Part shown: positions 43,307 to 52,536 of the stretch, piece after piece
Layout of the letters: each line of letters starts with the position of its first letter
How positions within the stretch are numbered: the first letter of the stretch is position 1
Source: Synergistaceae bacterium
GTDB lineage: Bacteria; Synergistota; Synergistia; Synergistales; Synergistaceae
DNA length: 56,946 nucleotides
Reading direction: 5' to 3'
Assembly (NCBI GenBank): GCA_031268885.1
Contig: JAIRWR010000076.1
Coordinates: 1 to 56,946, forward strand
The notes under the pieces: generated by a model
Databases searched by the model: none
The model's input: the letters and a program-made list of their open reading frames with translations, nothing else
What the model was told of the DNA's origin: nothing
Translations under genes and position numbers: made by a program

Positions 43307-43888
43307 ATGTCGTTAGCGCAGATAACCGAAAAGATCGAGAAAGACGCGAACGCGGAGGCAAAGAAGATACTCTATCGCGCCGCGGAGCAGAAGGAGGAGA
43401 TAAAGCACGGCGCCGAAACCGAAGCGCTTGCCCTTGAAAGCGTGTCTCGAACAAGATTCGAGAAGGAGCGCCCCGAGATATTCAAGCGCCGGGAGATAGT
43501 AGCGAGGCTCGATATCAACAAGATACGCCTCGACGCTCAGCGGCGGCTAATAAACGACGTATTCGCAGATGCCCTGGAGGTGCTGAAATCCCTCGACCGC
43601 GACAGATATACGTCCTTCTTCGGCAGACTTTTGAAGGAGGCCGCCGCGTCCGGCGGCGAGGATATGGAGATATCGAAGGGAGAGCGTTTTATCAACAAGG
43701 AGTGGCTCGACAAGTTTAACGGCGAGAACAGGACTCGCATCGAGATTTCGGATAAACGCCGGGATTTTTCGGGTGGGTTTGTGCTCAACAACGGGCGCGT
43801 CTGCATAAACTGCTCGTGGGAGATGTTGATGCGAGCGGCGAGGGAGAAGTTGGAGACTGAGGTCGTCCATCGGCTCTTCCCGGCTTGA
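43307..43888 (+). CDS. ntpE: V/A-type ATPase subunit E
   Basis: A 193-residue subunit E. A long N-terminal charged helix (ITEKIEKDANAEAKKILYRA, 20 residues) pairs with the H/G subunit; the globular C-terminal domain contains SGGFVLNNGRVCINCSWE, typical of the family's GGxxL pattern. It is part of the peripheral stalk holding the A3B3 head. Confidence 0.92.
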   Translation: MSLAQITEKIEKDANAEAKKILYRAAEQKEEIKHGAETEALALESVSRTRFEKERPEIFKRREIVARLDINKIRLDAQRRLINDVFADALEVLKSLDRDRYTSFFGRLLKEAAASGGEDMEISKGERFINKEWLDKFNGENRTRIEISDKRRDFSGGFVLNNGRVCINCSWEMLMRAAREKLETEVVHRLFPA

Positions 43889-43903
43889 CGAGGGGGTGCG
43901 GCG

Positions 43904-44917
43904 ATGTCACGAGGCGAGGCTTACGGTTACGCCGTTGCGCGGATACGCGCGATGGAGTCCCTCCTGTTCGATGCGGCGCGGTACCAAAGGTTGCTGGACG
44001 CCGACGGCATCGTTGGGGCAATCAAGATAATCGGCGAGACGAACTACGCCAGGGGGCTGACGGACGACGAGACCGCTGAACAGTACGACTCCGCCCTTGA
44101 GGCCGAACTGCTCGCGACCTTCAAAGAATTTCAGGCGTTTGTTCCCGACAGGGCTCTGATTGACATATTCCGGCTGCCATACGATTTTCACAACGTAAAG
44201 GCGCTCCTGAAGGGATGGTTCAACGCGAAGACAGGCGGGAAGAGACGTTGGGAGATTCTGACGCCGCTTGGCTCAATTTCCATCGACGACCTGACCGTCA
44301 GAATAGAATCGGAGGAGTACTCTCTGCTGCCCTACGGGCTCTCTCAGATACTGCCGGCGTGTGTATCGGCGTGGGAACAGACTAGGGACATAGTCGAGGT
44401 TGAGCGGCTCCTGGACGAGGGATTGTTCTCGGCGATGATCACCCTTGCCAGCTCCCTTGGCGAACCGAGGGTGCTGGGATGGGTGAGGGCGAGGATAGAC
44501 TCCGAGAATATCCGCAACCTGCTCAGGCTGAGGCGTTTCGGATTCGACGCGGCCGCCGCCGCCCCGTTTCTCCACGGCGGCGGAACGATTGACCCAATGA
44601 CGCTCCTCTCTTTGCTGCCCGAACCGTATGACGCGTGGGGCCGTATGCTCGCGTACTTCGACATCGGCGCAGCGGTCTCCAGCGTTCAGGACGACGGTAG
44701 CTTCGACAATCTGATAGTATCTCTCGAAAAAGCGCTGGATGACTACTGCCAATCAAGGCTGGCGAACGCGAGATACAGTCAGAATTCCCCGGAAAACGTC
44801 CTTGCGTATCTCTGGGGCAAGGAGATGGAAGTGAAGAATATCCGGACCATCCTTGTATCGAAGGGAACGGAGTCCGACAGGGACGAAGTTAGGAGGCTGA
44901 TGAGGCATGGCTACTAA
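43904..44917 (+). CDS. ntpC: V/A-type ATPase subunit C (d)
   Basis: A 337-residue helical protein that couples the central shaft to the K ring. Its start GYAVARIRAMES and the mid-region DFHNVKALLKG, together with a C-terminal KEMEVKNIRTILVSKG, are family features. It overlaps subunit F by 11 bp. An ATG after GAGGGGGTG is used. Confidence 0.93.
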   Translation: MSRGEAYGYAVARIRAMESLLFDAARYQRLLDADGIVGAIKIIGETNYARGLTDDETAEQYDSALEAELLATFKEFQAFVPDRALIDIFRLPYDFHNVKALLKGWFNAKTGGKRRWEILTPLGSISIDDLTVRIESEEYSLLPYGLSQILPACVSAWEQTRDIVEVERLLDEGLFSAMITLASSLGEPRVLGWVRARIDSENIRNLLRLRRFGFDAAAAAPFLHGGGTIDPMTLLSLLPEPYDAWGRMLAYFDIGAAVSSVQDDGSFDNLIVSLEKALDDYCQSRLANARYSQNSPENVLAYLWGKEMEVKNIRTILVSKGTESDRDEVRRLMRHGY

Positions 44918-45248
44918 AGGGATGGAGGCTCCGATGGCGGCGCTTGGAAGTTATGACAGCGTTCTTCCCTTTCAGGCCATAGGCATCGAGACCATGGTGG
45001 TGAACGCCGACAACAGGGCTTCGGTTCCTCAGATTGTCGCGAAGTACGCTCATGACCGGTACGCTGTGCTGTTCATCGAGGAGTCTCTGTACGCGGATTT
45101 TCGAGAGGCCGCTGATGAGGTCAACGAGAGCGAGGACATCTCGGTGATCCCCATTCCGAATCAGACCGGGTCAATGGGCATAGGAGTCGCCTCTCTCCGC
45201 GAGAGCGCCGAACGCGCTGTCGGCATGGATATCTTCAGCGTTAAATGA
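44907..45248 (+). CDS. ntpF: V/A-type ATPase subunit F
   Basis: A 113-residue Rossmann-like central-shaft subunit with the final segment IPIPNQTGSMGIGVASLRES, split at 20, typical of the family. The first 15 residues may be an extension. Gene letters differ between naming schemes; here F means the shaft subunit. Confidence 0.92.
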   Translation: MATKGMEAPMAALGSYDSVLPFQAIGIETMVVNADNRASVPQIVAKYAHDRYAVLFIEESLYADFREAADEVNESEDISVIPIPNQTGSMGIGVASLRESAERAVGMDIFSVK

Positions 45249-45280
45249 TATTGAGGAATCAGCGAACGGAGGCGATGTGA

Positions 45281-47077
45281 GTGGCCAGTGATAAAAAGAT
45301 TCAGGGAACTATATCGAAGATATCGGGGCCCCTCGTTGTAGCGAAGGGGATGCTGGGCGCCAGCATGTACGATGTGGTTCGTGTTGGAGAGGCGGGACTT
45401 GTGGGAGAGATAATCGAACTCAGGGACGATACCGCCTCCGTACAGGTATACGAGGAGACGTCGGGTCTTAAACCCGGCGAGTTGGTGATCGGCACGAACG
45501 AGCCGCTGAGCGTCGAGCTTGGGCCTGGTTTGATCGAGCAGTTCTACGATGGGATTCAGCGCCCGCTCGAAAGCATCGAGGCTGTCGCGAACAGTCCTTA
45601 TATTACGAGAGGTATTTCAGTCGCGGCGATCAGCAGAACCGCGAAGTGGGACTTCAATCCCGTCATGAGGCAGGGCGCCCAGGTGTCTGCCGGGGATATT
45701 CTTGGCACGGTCAGGGAGACGGTCTTAGTCGAACACAGAATCATGGTTCCTCCGAAGCTCAAAGGGCGTCTGAAGGAGATAAAGAAGGGCTCTTTCACCG
45801 TCGAGGAGACCGTTGCGGTCATTGTGGACGAGGATGACCGCGAGCACAAAATAACGCTTCTCTCGCGGTGGCCGGTTCGCGTGCCGCGTCCAGTCGCCAA
45901 GCGACTCCCCCCGGAGCTCCCCCTTTCAACTGGACAGCGGGTCGTTGACATGTTCTTTCCGATTGCCAGAGGCGGCACGGCATGTGTTCCAGGGCCATTC
46001 GGTTCCGGAAAGACCGTGATTCAGCACCAGCTCGCCAAGTGGGCTGACGCTGAGATAGTAGTCTATATAGGGTGCGGCGAACGCGGCAACGAGATGACGG
46101 ACGTCCTGCTCGAATTCCCCGAGCTGGAGGATCCGCGCTCGGGGCAGCCGCTCATGAAGAGAACGGTGTTGATCGCCAATACCTCCAACATGCCGGTCGC
46201 GGCTCGTGAGGCTTCGATATACACCGGAATTACGATAGCTGAGTACTTCAGGGATATGGGATACTCCGTCGCCCTGATGGCTGACTCCACGAGCCGTTGG
46301 GCCGAGGCCCTCCGTGAGATGTCCGGACGCCTGGAGGAGATGCCTGGCGAAGAGGGATATCCGGCCTACCTCGGCACTAGGATGGCGTCGTTTTATGAGC
46401 GCGCCGGCCGCACGGTATGCCTTGGAAAGGATGGCCGTGAGGGGGCCGTCTCCGTCATAGGGGCCGTGTCGCCTCCCGGAGGGGACCTCTCGGAACCCGT
46501 TACACAGAACACCCTGCGAGTCTGCAAGGTCTTCTGGGGACTGGACGCGCAGCTGGCTTACCAACGCCACTTCCCGGCGATCAACTGGCTCTCCAGCTAT
46601 TCGCTCTACGCGGATACGCTCGGGGAGTACTGGGATAACTCTTATGACGGCGAGTGGAGCGAGATGAGGATTCAGGCGATGTCCCTGCTTGAGGAGGAGG
46701 ACCAGTTGAAAGAGATAGTCCGCCTGGTTGGCATCGACGCGCTCTCGAAGGAAGAACGCGTGACGATGGAGACGTCAAAGTCCCTTAGGGAGGACTTCCT
46801 GCATCAGAACTCGTTCCACGAAATAGACACCTACGCTTCGATGGATAAACAGGTCAAGATGATGAGAAACATCCTCACCTTCCACAGGCTGGGTATGCAG
46901 GCTCTGTCGCGCGGCGCCACGCTGCGTGATCTGATAGGGATGCCGATACGCGAGGACATCGCGCGGATGCGTTACGTGGAGGAGTCCGGGCTTGCGAAGC
47001 TGGATGAGCTGGAAGGCAGGATAAAGGAGGAGCTGAGCAGGCTATCAGCGTCTGGAGGTGAGGAAGATGTTGCCTAA
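45281..47077 (+). CDS. ntpA: V/A-type ATPase catalytic subunit A
   Basis: A 598-residue catalytic subunit. The P-loop is GPFGSGKTV, with the family's extra non-homologous region before it, [15 protein letters not shown], and [20 protein letters not shown] (20 residues). It has the normal length and no intein. The start is GTG. It overlaps the subunit B gene by 11 bp when B starts at 47067. Confidence 0.97.
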   Translation: MASDKKIQGTISKISGPLVVAKGMLGASMYDVVRVGEAGLVGEIIELRDDTASVQVYEETSGLKPGELVIGTNEPLSVELGPGLIEQFYDGIQRPLESIEAVANSPYITRGISVAAISRTAKWDFNPVMRQGAQVSAGDILGTVRETVLVEHRIMVPPKLKGRLKEIKKGSFTVEETVAVIVDEDDREHKITLLSRWPVRVPRPVAKRLPPELPLSTGQRVVDMFFPIARGGTACVPGPFGSGKTVIQHQLAKWADAEIVVYIGCGERGNEMTDVLLEFPELEDPRSGQPLMKRTVLIANTSNMPVAAREASIYTGITIAEYFRDMGYSVALMADSTSRWAEALREMSGRLEEMPGEEGYPAYLGTRMASFYERAGRTVCLGKDGREGAVSVIGAVSPPGGDLSEPVTQNTLRVCKVFWGLDAQLAYQRHFPAINWLSSYSLYADTLGEYWDNSYDGEWSEMRIQAMSLLEEEDQLKEIVRLVGIDALSKEERVTMETSKSLREDFLHQNSFHEIDTYASMDKQVKMMRNILTFHRLGMQALSRGATLRDLIGMPIREDIARMRYVEESGLAKLDELEGRIKEELSRLSASGGEEDVA

Positions 47078-48485
47078 GGAGTACAGTACGATCTCGAACC
47101 TCTCAGGGCCTCTGATGGTAGTTGAGAAGATATCGGACGTGCGCTATGACGAGCTGGCTGAGATAAGGCTTGCGAACGGCGAGCGCCGGCGGGGCAAGGT
47201 TCTCGAAATCTCCGAGGAGAGAGCGCTGGTTCAGGTCTACGAGGGCAGCACGGGAATAGACGCGGACGAAACCAAGGTCAGGTTCCTCGGCGACGTTCTC
47301 ACGATGCCCGTAGCAAAGAGTATGCTTGGCCGCATATTCAACGGCCGCGGAGCTCCTATAGACGGCGGGGCGGATATCATCCCGGAGGATTTTCTAGATG
47401 TAAACGGAAACCCGATGAATCCGTACTCGCGCGACTATCCGTCGGAGTTCATACAGACCGGCATATCGACCATAGACGGAATGAACCCGCTGGTCAGGGG
47501 ACAAAAGCTGCCCATATTCTCCGGCAGCGGTATGCCCCACAACCGTATAGCCGCTCAGATTGCCCGTCAGTCTACCGTTATCAGCGGACACGCGGCGTTC
47601 GCGGTCGTCTTTGCGGCCATGGGCATCACGTTCGAAGAAGCGTCCTTCTTCATGGAGGACTTTCGAAAGACCGGAGCTCTTGAACACACGGTCATGTACA
47701 TAAACCTGGCCGACGATCCGGCGATAGAGCGAATAGCGACGCCTCGTCTCGCTCTTACCTGCGCCGAATACCTGGCGTTCGAGCATGACATGCACGTGCT
47801 GGTCATACTGACCGACCTGACCAACTACTGTGAGGCCCTGCGAGAGATATCTGCCGCTCGTAAGGAGGTCCCCGGAAGACGGGGATATCCAGGCTATCTT
47901 TACACCGACCTTGCGACGATGTACGAGCGCGCGGGCCGTCTCAAAGGCAAGGCTGGATCAATAACTCAGTTCCCCATACTCACGATGCCTGAGGATGACA
48001 AAACCCATCCGATCCCCGACCTGACCGGCTACATAACCGAAGGCCAGATAATCCTCGGCCGAAGCCTTCATCGCAAGGGCATATACCCGCCTGTGGACGT
48101 CATGCCCTCGCTCTCCCGCCTGAAGGACAAGGGCATAGGCAAGGACAAGACCCGCGAGGACCACGCTGACTTGATGAACCAGCTTTTCGCGGCATACTCG
48201 CAGGGGAAGGAAGCCAAGGAACTTGCGGTCATCCTGGGAGAGAGCGCTCTGAGCGACGAGGACAAGGCGTTCGCGAAGTTTGCCGATATGTTCGAAAGTA
48301 CATACGTTCGTCAGGGGGAGTACGAGAACAGAACGGTGGAGGAGACGCTGAGGCTCGGCTGGGAGCTGCTCACGGTTGTCCCGGTCAAGGAGTTGAAGCG
48401 CGTCCGGGATGCGTATATAGAAAAGTATCTTCAGCCGCTGCTCGCCGAAAAGGACGAAAAGCTAAAAAAGACTGTTAAAGCGTAG
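47067..48485 (+). CDS. ntpB: V/A-type ATPase regulatory subunit B
   Basis: A 472-residue non-catalytic subunit. The P-loop position reads [17 protein letters not shown], as expected for [21 protein letters not shown] (20 residues) and [14 protein letters not shown] are family motifs. I chose the ATG at 47067 because GGAGGTGAGG lies just before it; a GTG nine bases upstream is possible. Confidence 0.96.
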   Translation: MLPKEYSTISNLSGPLMVVEKISDVRYDELAEIRLANGERRRGKVLEISEERALVQVYEGSTGIDADETKVRFLGDVLTMPVAKSMLGRIFNGRGAPIDGGADIIPEDFLDVNGNPMNPYSRDYPSEFIQTGISTIDGMNPLVRGQKLPIFSGSGMPHNRIAAQIARQSTVISGHAAFAVVFAAMGITFEEASFFMEDFRKTGALEHTVMYINLADDPAIERIATPRLALTCAEYLAFEHDMHVLVILTDLTNYCEALREISAARKEVPGRRGYPGYLYTDLATMYERAGRLKGKAGSITQFPILTMPEDDKTHPIPDLTGYITEGQIILGRSLHRKGIYPPVDVMPSLSRLKDKGIGKDKTREDHADLMNQLFAAYSQGKEAKELAVILGESALSDEDKAFAKFADMFESTYVRQGEYENRTVEETLRLGWELLTVVPVKELKRVRDAYIEKYLQPLLAEKDEKLKKTVKA

Positions 48486-48506
48486 GAGGGGCGGTGAGGG
48501 ATCCCC

Positions 48507-49133
48507 ATGGCTAAGGCGCTTAACGTAAACCCCAACAGGATGGAGCTGTCACGCCTCAAAAAGCGGGTGGTTGTGGCCAAAAGAGGACACAAGCTCTTAA
48601 AGGATAAGCAGGATGCGCTGATAAAGGAATTTCTTCGGAAGGCGCGAGAGGTAAAATCGCTGCGGGAGGATGTCGAGCGAGACCTCATCCTCTGTTATGG
48701 CAGCTTTCAAATGGCTCGCGCGCAGACGCTGCCCTCCATGATAGAACAATCTCTAATGAGTGTCGGAGGCGTCGCGAATGTGCGGGTCAGCTATCAGAAC
48801 GTGATGAGCGTAAACGTGCCAAAGTTTATGATGCCAGAGCGGACAATTCAGTTGAGCTACGGCCTCGCGTCATCTCCAGGCAGCCTCGACGTCGCTCTGG
48901 AGCGTTTTTCGAGGGTGATGAAACGCCTGGTGGAACTCGCCGCCGAGGAGAAGGGGCTCAAGCTCATGGCCCTTGAGATAGAGCGTACCCGCAGGCGCGT
49001 CAACGCGCTGGAGCACGTCATGATACCGAGCTTTACTGAGGCCATACGCAGTATCTCAATGAAGCTGGAGGAGAATGAGCGCTCGACCTTGAGCCGTCTG
49101 ATGGTCGTAAAGGAGATAGTCCGTTCGCACTAA
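48507..49133 (+). CDS. ntpD: V/A-type ATPase subunit D
   Basis: A 208-residue long coiled-coil shaft subunit. It begins with the family pattern NVNPNRMELSRLKKRVVVAK (20 residues) and ends with the antiparallel helix containing TRRRVNALEHVMIP. It is the last gene of the operon, so the full H/G-I-K-E-C-F-A-B-D set is present. Confidence 0.95.
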   Translation: MAKALNVNPNRMELSRLKKRVVVAKRGHKLLKDKQDALIKEFLRKAREVKSLREDVERDLILCYGSFQMARAQTLPSMIEQSLMSVGGVANVRVSYQNVMSVNVPKFMMPERTIQLSYGLASSPGSLDVALERFSRVMKRLVELAAEEKGLKLMALEIERTRRRVNALEHVMIPSFTEAIRSISMKLEENERSTLSRLMVVKEIVRSH

Positions 49134-49142
49134 GAGACTGGC

Positions 49143-49173
49143 GCCCAATCTCGCCTCAAACGGCGGATTGGGC
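49143..49173 (+). terminator. Hairpin ending the ATPase operon
   Basis: GCCCAATC/GATTGGGC with an inner CGCC/GGCG stem begins 10 bp after the ntpD stop. There is no clear T run (GGTTAG follows), so termination would be weak or factor-assisted. Confidence 0.5.
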
Positions 49174-49645
49174 GGTTAGATCCTCCCAGCTTCCGCGAGG
49201 TAACCGCACGGAGGGTTATAAGTGCGGAATTCGTATTTTGTCGGACACTATTGAGCCCGTCTCTTTCTGATAAATGGAAGGGCGGGCTTATGTGGTTTGA
49301 ATAGGGCCGGGGTCTTTATCAGTTGAGTACGCGCGCTTTTCCATTTTTTCTTTTGCTCTCGGTTGGTTCCGGCTTACTTGTTCTCTCGATTCAAGCCCCA
49401 GACCTCTTTGGGCCATCGATGATACTCTGCTGTTCAGATCTTCTTCGATCACTCCCATTATACAAACCCACCCTTCATATTTCAGGCATATTTTTTTACG
49501 GCTGAACGCAGCGTCCCATAAAGAGTATCGTTCTTGTCCTTTCCTCAATAATGAAAAAGATAAACGGCCGGTTGACGTTAATCCGCACTGTCTCATCTTC
49601 CTCCTGGATAGGGTCTGCTGTCGAAGTAGGCGCTAATGGAGAACC
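49174..49645. other. Gene-free or decayed stretch at the border of the mobile region
   Basis: No gene here can be defended. A minus-strand open frame ending at 49288 could start at an ATG near 49459 (about 55 basic residues), but it lacks a convincing ribosome site. A second imperfect hairpin (AGCCCG...CGGGCT) lies at about 49254-49290. The stretch marks the passage from the ATPase operon to element remnants. Confidence 0.4.
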
Positions 49646-50017
49646 GTGTACATTGAGAGGTGTAAGCACGGTTTGGGGAGGGGTTTGCGCAAACCTGCCG
49701 CGGAAACGCGGAAAGGCGGCGCTCTCCTACTCTACTACTCGGAAACGTCGCAGGACGGCAAGTTCGGCAAATCCAGGCAGACCTCTTTGCAGGAGGTGCA
49801 GCGTCCCTTGATGACTCCCGACGAGTGCAGGAGGCTTCCGGGCTAGAAGGATTCGAAGGGAGACGTTACCGAAGCGGGGGACATGTTGATATTCCCCTCC
49901 GGGTTCTCGTGCATATATGGCCGCCAGACGATTTATTTTCTGGATAAGGAGATGGACAGGCGGTCTAAAATCAAGCCGCCGGAACTGAGCGACAACTTGA
50001 TGGAGACGGTTCAATAA
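49646..50017 (+). pseudogene. Remnant of a TraG/VirD4-type coupling protein, C-terminal end
   Basis: In one frame the sequence reads GALLLYYSETSQDGKFGKS, then RPLMTPDECRRLPG, a TAG stop (49844-49846), and continues in the same frame with GDMLIFPSGFSCIYGRQTIY, FLDKEMDRRSKIKPPEL and a final TAA. This resembles the C-terminal part of conjugative DNA transfer (TraG/VirD4) proteins, where a PLLTPDE..RLP segment precedes a region on pore-complex ATPase closure. The ATPase core is absent and the start is missing, so I call it a decayed gene of an integrative conjugative element. Confidence 0.6.
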
Positions 50018-50171
50018 ACGATTTCGGGAAGAGTAAAAGCCGGTGAGCGCAATACCTCCGGCTTTTACTCAACGGTAACTCCGCTATTTACTTCTTTGGG
50101 CGATGAATTATAATTGTGTTATCACGATTGCCGGATAAGCCTAAGGTTTCGACCGACCGCCGATGCCGGTT

Positions 50172-50510
50172 TTATTTTTTCTCCAGTGATGCCCGCAATC
50201 TGTCCATCGTCAAAATTATTCCGCTGTAAGGCCGAAACAACGTGGAGTATTTCGCGTTCGGCGCAAGCATGATTTTTAGTTTACCGTTATCTCTCAGGTA
50301 TTTCACAAGGCACAGAAAATCGCCGTCGTTGGTCACGATGACGGCTTTGTCGTAATTACCATATTCTATCGCGGCTGAGTGCAAGACAAGCTCGGCGTCC
50401 ACGTTGCCCTTTGTTACGCGCCGACCCTTCGCAATCCGTTCGATTGTAGGCTTGTATACCAGAATGAATCCCGCTTTTTGAAGCTCGGTATACAGGAGGG
50501 CGTGGTGGGT
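50172..50510 (-). pseudogene. 5'-truncated NYN-domain (LabA/DUF88-like) protein
   Basis: Read leftwards from directly after the TraB-like stop, the frame gives ALLYTELQKAGFILVYKP, KGNVDAELVLHSAAIEYGNY, DKAVIVTNDGDFLCLVKYL and MLAPNAKYSTLFRPYS. This is the second half of an NYN ribonuclease domain, including the conserved NVDAE and GDGDF-type (NDGDF) acidic motifs. The first half with the FIDxxN strand is missing and no start codon with a ribosome site exists; a GTG at 50402 would make only 76 residues. The break coincides with the stop codon of the neighbouring gene. Confidence 0.7.
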
Positions 50511-51731
50511 TCAAATATTCTGAACGAACACGGCAGGTATGCCGAACGTGAGCGTCCAGAGCGAGACGGCGGTTTTCTGAGCCGCTGGCAGCGACGTCTC
50601 ACGGCGCCACCAGAGATTCGCGATTGAGATAATCACGTCCGGCTTTTGAGTCATCGAGGCGATGTACGGCCATGTAAGAAAAGCCTCGTAACATACGATC
50701 ATGGCGGCCTTCCTGCCGTCCGGCAGTGGAAGAATGCCGCACTCCCAGGGATGGAGGTTCGCGCCTGTCATAGCGAAAGGCCCTTTAAACATCGAGTACG
50801 GTACTGGAATCCTCTGGCGTGTGAACGCGATCTTCCCCTCATACAGCATGACAGCGGCGTTGTCGTATTTCTTCCCGTCTCCGGTTGGCAGTTCCGCGCC
50901 GAATACCACGGCTTTGTCCGGCAGGGATTTTTGAATCTCCCCGCGCCATAGCTCAATCCCCGTCCTGTTTAATCTCCCTGCTATCGTTTCAGGCAGGATA
51001 ATGATTTTTTCCTCGATACCGGAAAGATTCCGTTTTTTAAGATCGTTGAAGATCATATTCACTCGCTCGAAGTCGCGTTCGAAGTTAAAACTCCCGCTTC
51101 CAAGCCTGCCGAAAGACGTATCCACGGCCATGATTCCCTCCGGCGCGGAGGGATCGAACCAGCTATCGCGGGGAAAGACAGTGAACATCGCTATGATACA
51201 GAGAACGGCGCATGTGGTCTTGCGTGAGACGGAACATGCGGCGTAAATCTCCAGCATAGCGAGCATCCCGCCGAATCCCTGGCCCCTGAATATAGTTCCG
51301 GAGGCCAAGAGGGGATTGATTATGCCGATAAGGGATATCGGAGGCAGGAGATAAGCGATGAGGAACGCCGTGACAATGCCCATCGCTTTCAGTTTCTTGT
51401 CATCGTCCCAAAAGATTAGAAATGGCAGTGACGCTCCAAAGGACATCAGGAAATACAGGATAGCGGCCTGCAACGGCGTGTGATACTCGGACAGGAATAC
51501 CGCCGCGCCGGGCAGAAGTCCTCTCGATGCCGCCAGTTTATAGGCCAGAATGACCGCGAAGGCCGAATATCTCGAATCCGCCAGCGTCCAGAGAACGGGC
51601 ACGGCGAGGATAAGAGCCGTCATGCGCGGAACTGTGGTAAATCCCGCAAAACCTATCGCCGCTGCTGTGAGGATAATCGCGATGTCTTTTGTCTTCCAGA
51701 GCGCGCTCAATTTCCAGTTTCTCCGTTCCAA
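50511..51731 (-). CDS. traB: TraB-like conjugal transfer protein (CN-hydrolase fold, membrane)
   Basis: 406 residues: about six hydrophobic helices (15-190) followed by a nitrilase-type domain. Catalytic glutamate in IILPETIAG, the region of the lysine reads FTRQRIPVPYSMF, and the cysteine is in AMIVCYEAFL. This layout is shared by apolipoprotein N-acyltransferase and the plasmid protein TraB. The RQ-IPV pattern and the replication/conjugation neighbours favour TraB. The lysine of Lnt is not evident, so acyl transfer activity is doubtful. The 5' end overlaps the DnaC-like gene by 25 bp. Confidence 0.7.
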   Translation of the reverse strand: MERRNWKLSALWKTKDIAIILTAAAIGFAGFTTVPRMTALILAVPVLWTLADSRYSAFAVILAYKLAASRGLLPGAAVFLSEYHTPLQAAILYFLMSFGASLPFLIFWDDDKKLKAMGIVTAFLIAYLLPPISLIGIINPLLASGTIFRGQGFGGMLAMLEIYAACSVSRKTTCAVLCIIAMFTVFPRDSWFDPSAPEGIMAVDTSFGRLGSGSFNFERDFERVNMIFNDLKKRNLSGIEEKIIILPETIAGRLNRTGIELWRGEIQKSLPDKAVVFGAELPTGDGKKYDNAAVMLYEGKIAFTRQRIPVPYSMFKGPFAMTGANLHPWECGILPLPDGRKAAMIVCYEAFLTWPYIASMTQKPDVIISIANLWWRRETSLPAAQKTAVSLWTLTFGIPAVFVQNI

Positions 51732-52474
51732 CCCGGAATGTTCCGTATTAATGCGCTTCCGCAGTCGATGATCCTGCCGCCGCCCCTCATGTCCTCGGTC
51801 AGTCGGTCTGTTATTCCGCTCCCGTAGCGGAAGGCAATATCGGGCATAGTCAGGCTGGTCGTTATAATCGCCGGTAATTTCATGTCATAGCGCCTCACTA
51901 TTACCCCGCGAAGCGAGGCCAAACTGGAGAAAGCGTCGCTTTCTCCCCCGAGGCCGTCTATTACCGTCAATGACGCGTTTTTCGCGCGGGCCGCCGTCTC
52001 CCTATCGTCCGCTATTTCCATAGCGGCTCCCCACATGACGGAACTTCCGGTTCTATCCGCGTTCTCCCACGAGCTTCGGTCGAATGGATTTTTAACCTGG
52101 CGTTTCAGGTATTTAAATACCGCACAGGCGGCGCAGAACGATTTCCCGGTTCCATGTCCGCCGCCGATGATGAGAAATCCCCGCGCTGGCCATTTCATAG
52201 CCTCATCCGGTTCAGGCAGCGGATGGTATCGCGCGAAATTCTCGATATGCCTCAGAGGTATTCCAACCGCCGCCATGACCGATTTGACGTGATCTTCCAG
52301 ACCCCGAGCCATGTGTTTGGCGTATGCGCACTTCGCCCCGGTTTTTATAACCGGGCATGGAAGCCTCCTTGCCTGACCGGACGAAAGAGTTATCTCAACT
52401 GCGCCATCCTCGCACGGTTTCGGGCATTCCCTGATCTTCGCAAGCTCACTTTCTATCTCGGCCGTCATCCTCAT
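51707..52474 (-). CDS. DnaC-like helicase-loader ATPase
   Basis: About 255 residues from the ATG at 52474, which overlaps a short upstream frame by TGATG; an ATG two codons later, 8 nt after GAGGGAG, is equally good. The AAA+ core shows Walker A GGGHGTGKS and Walker B LTVIDGLGGE, then a sensor-like AIITTSLTMPDI. The N-terminal third has a cysteine group (CPKPC, CPVIKTGAKC) that may bind zinc. It resembles phage and ICE DnaC/IstB-type loaders working with the replisome organizer upstream. Confidence 0.82.
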   Translation of the reverse strand: MRMTAEIESELAKIRECPKPCEDGAVEITLSSGQARRLPCPVIKTGAKCAYAKHMARGLEDHVKSVMAAVGIPLRHIENFARYHPLPEPDEAMKWPARGFLIIGGGHGTGKSFCAACAVFKYLKRQVKNPFDRSSWENADRTGSSVMWGAAMEIADDRETAARAKNASLTVIDGLGGESDAFSSLASLRGVIVRRYDMKLPAIITTSLTMPDIAFRYGSGITDRLTEDMRGGGRIIDCGSALIRNIPGWNGETGN

Positions 52475-52536
52475 CACTCCCTCAAACAGGCGCGATATCG
52501 CCGCCCCAATATGTTCGGCGCTTTCAACTCGCTCAT
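52474..52536 (-). CDS. Possible 20-residue coupling peptide
   Basis: A short frame starts at an ATG overlapping the replisome-organizer stop (TAATG), with GGGGGAAG 5-10 nt upstream. It ends at a TGA overlapping the next ATG (TGATG). The product begins MSELKAPN and is basic. It may serve only to carry ribosomes from one gene to the next, or it may be spurious. Confidence 0.3.
   Translation of the reverse strand: MSELKAPNILGRRYRACLRE

Noticed and set aside
49551-49811. An 86-residue plus-strand open frame overlapping the coupling-protein remnant
   Set aside because: It is in a different frame from the recognisable peptide, and its composition (runs of Ser, Arg, Pro) looks non-coding.
49844-49846. 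Reading the TAG in the coupling-protein remnant as pyrrolysine
   Set aside because: The gene also lacks its start and ATPase core, so decay explains the stop; no pyrrolysine genes are in the window.
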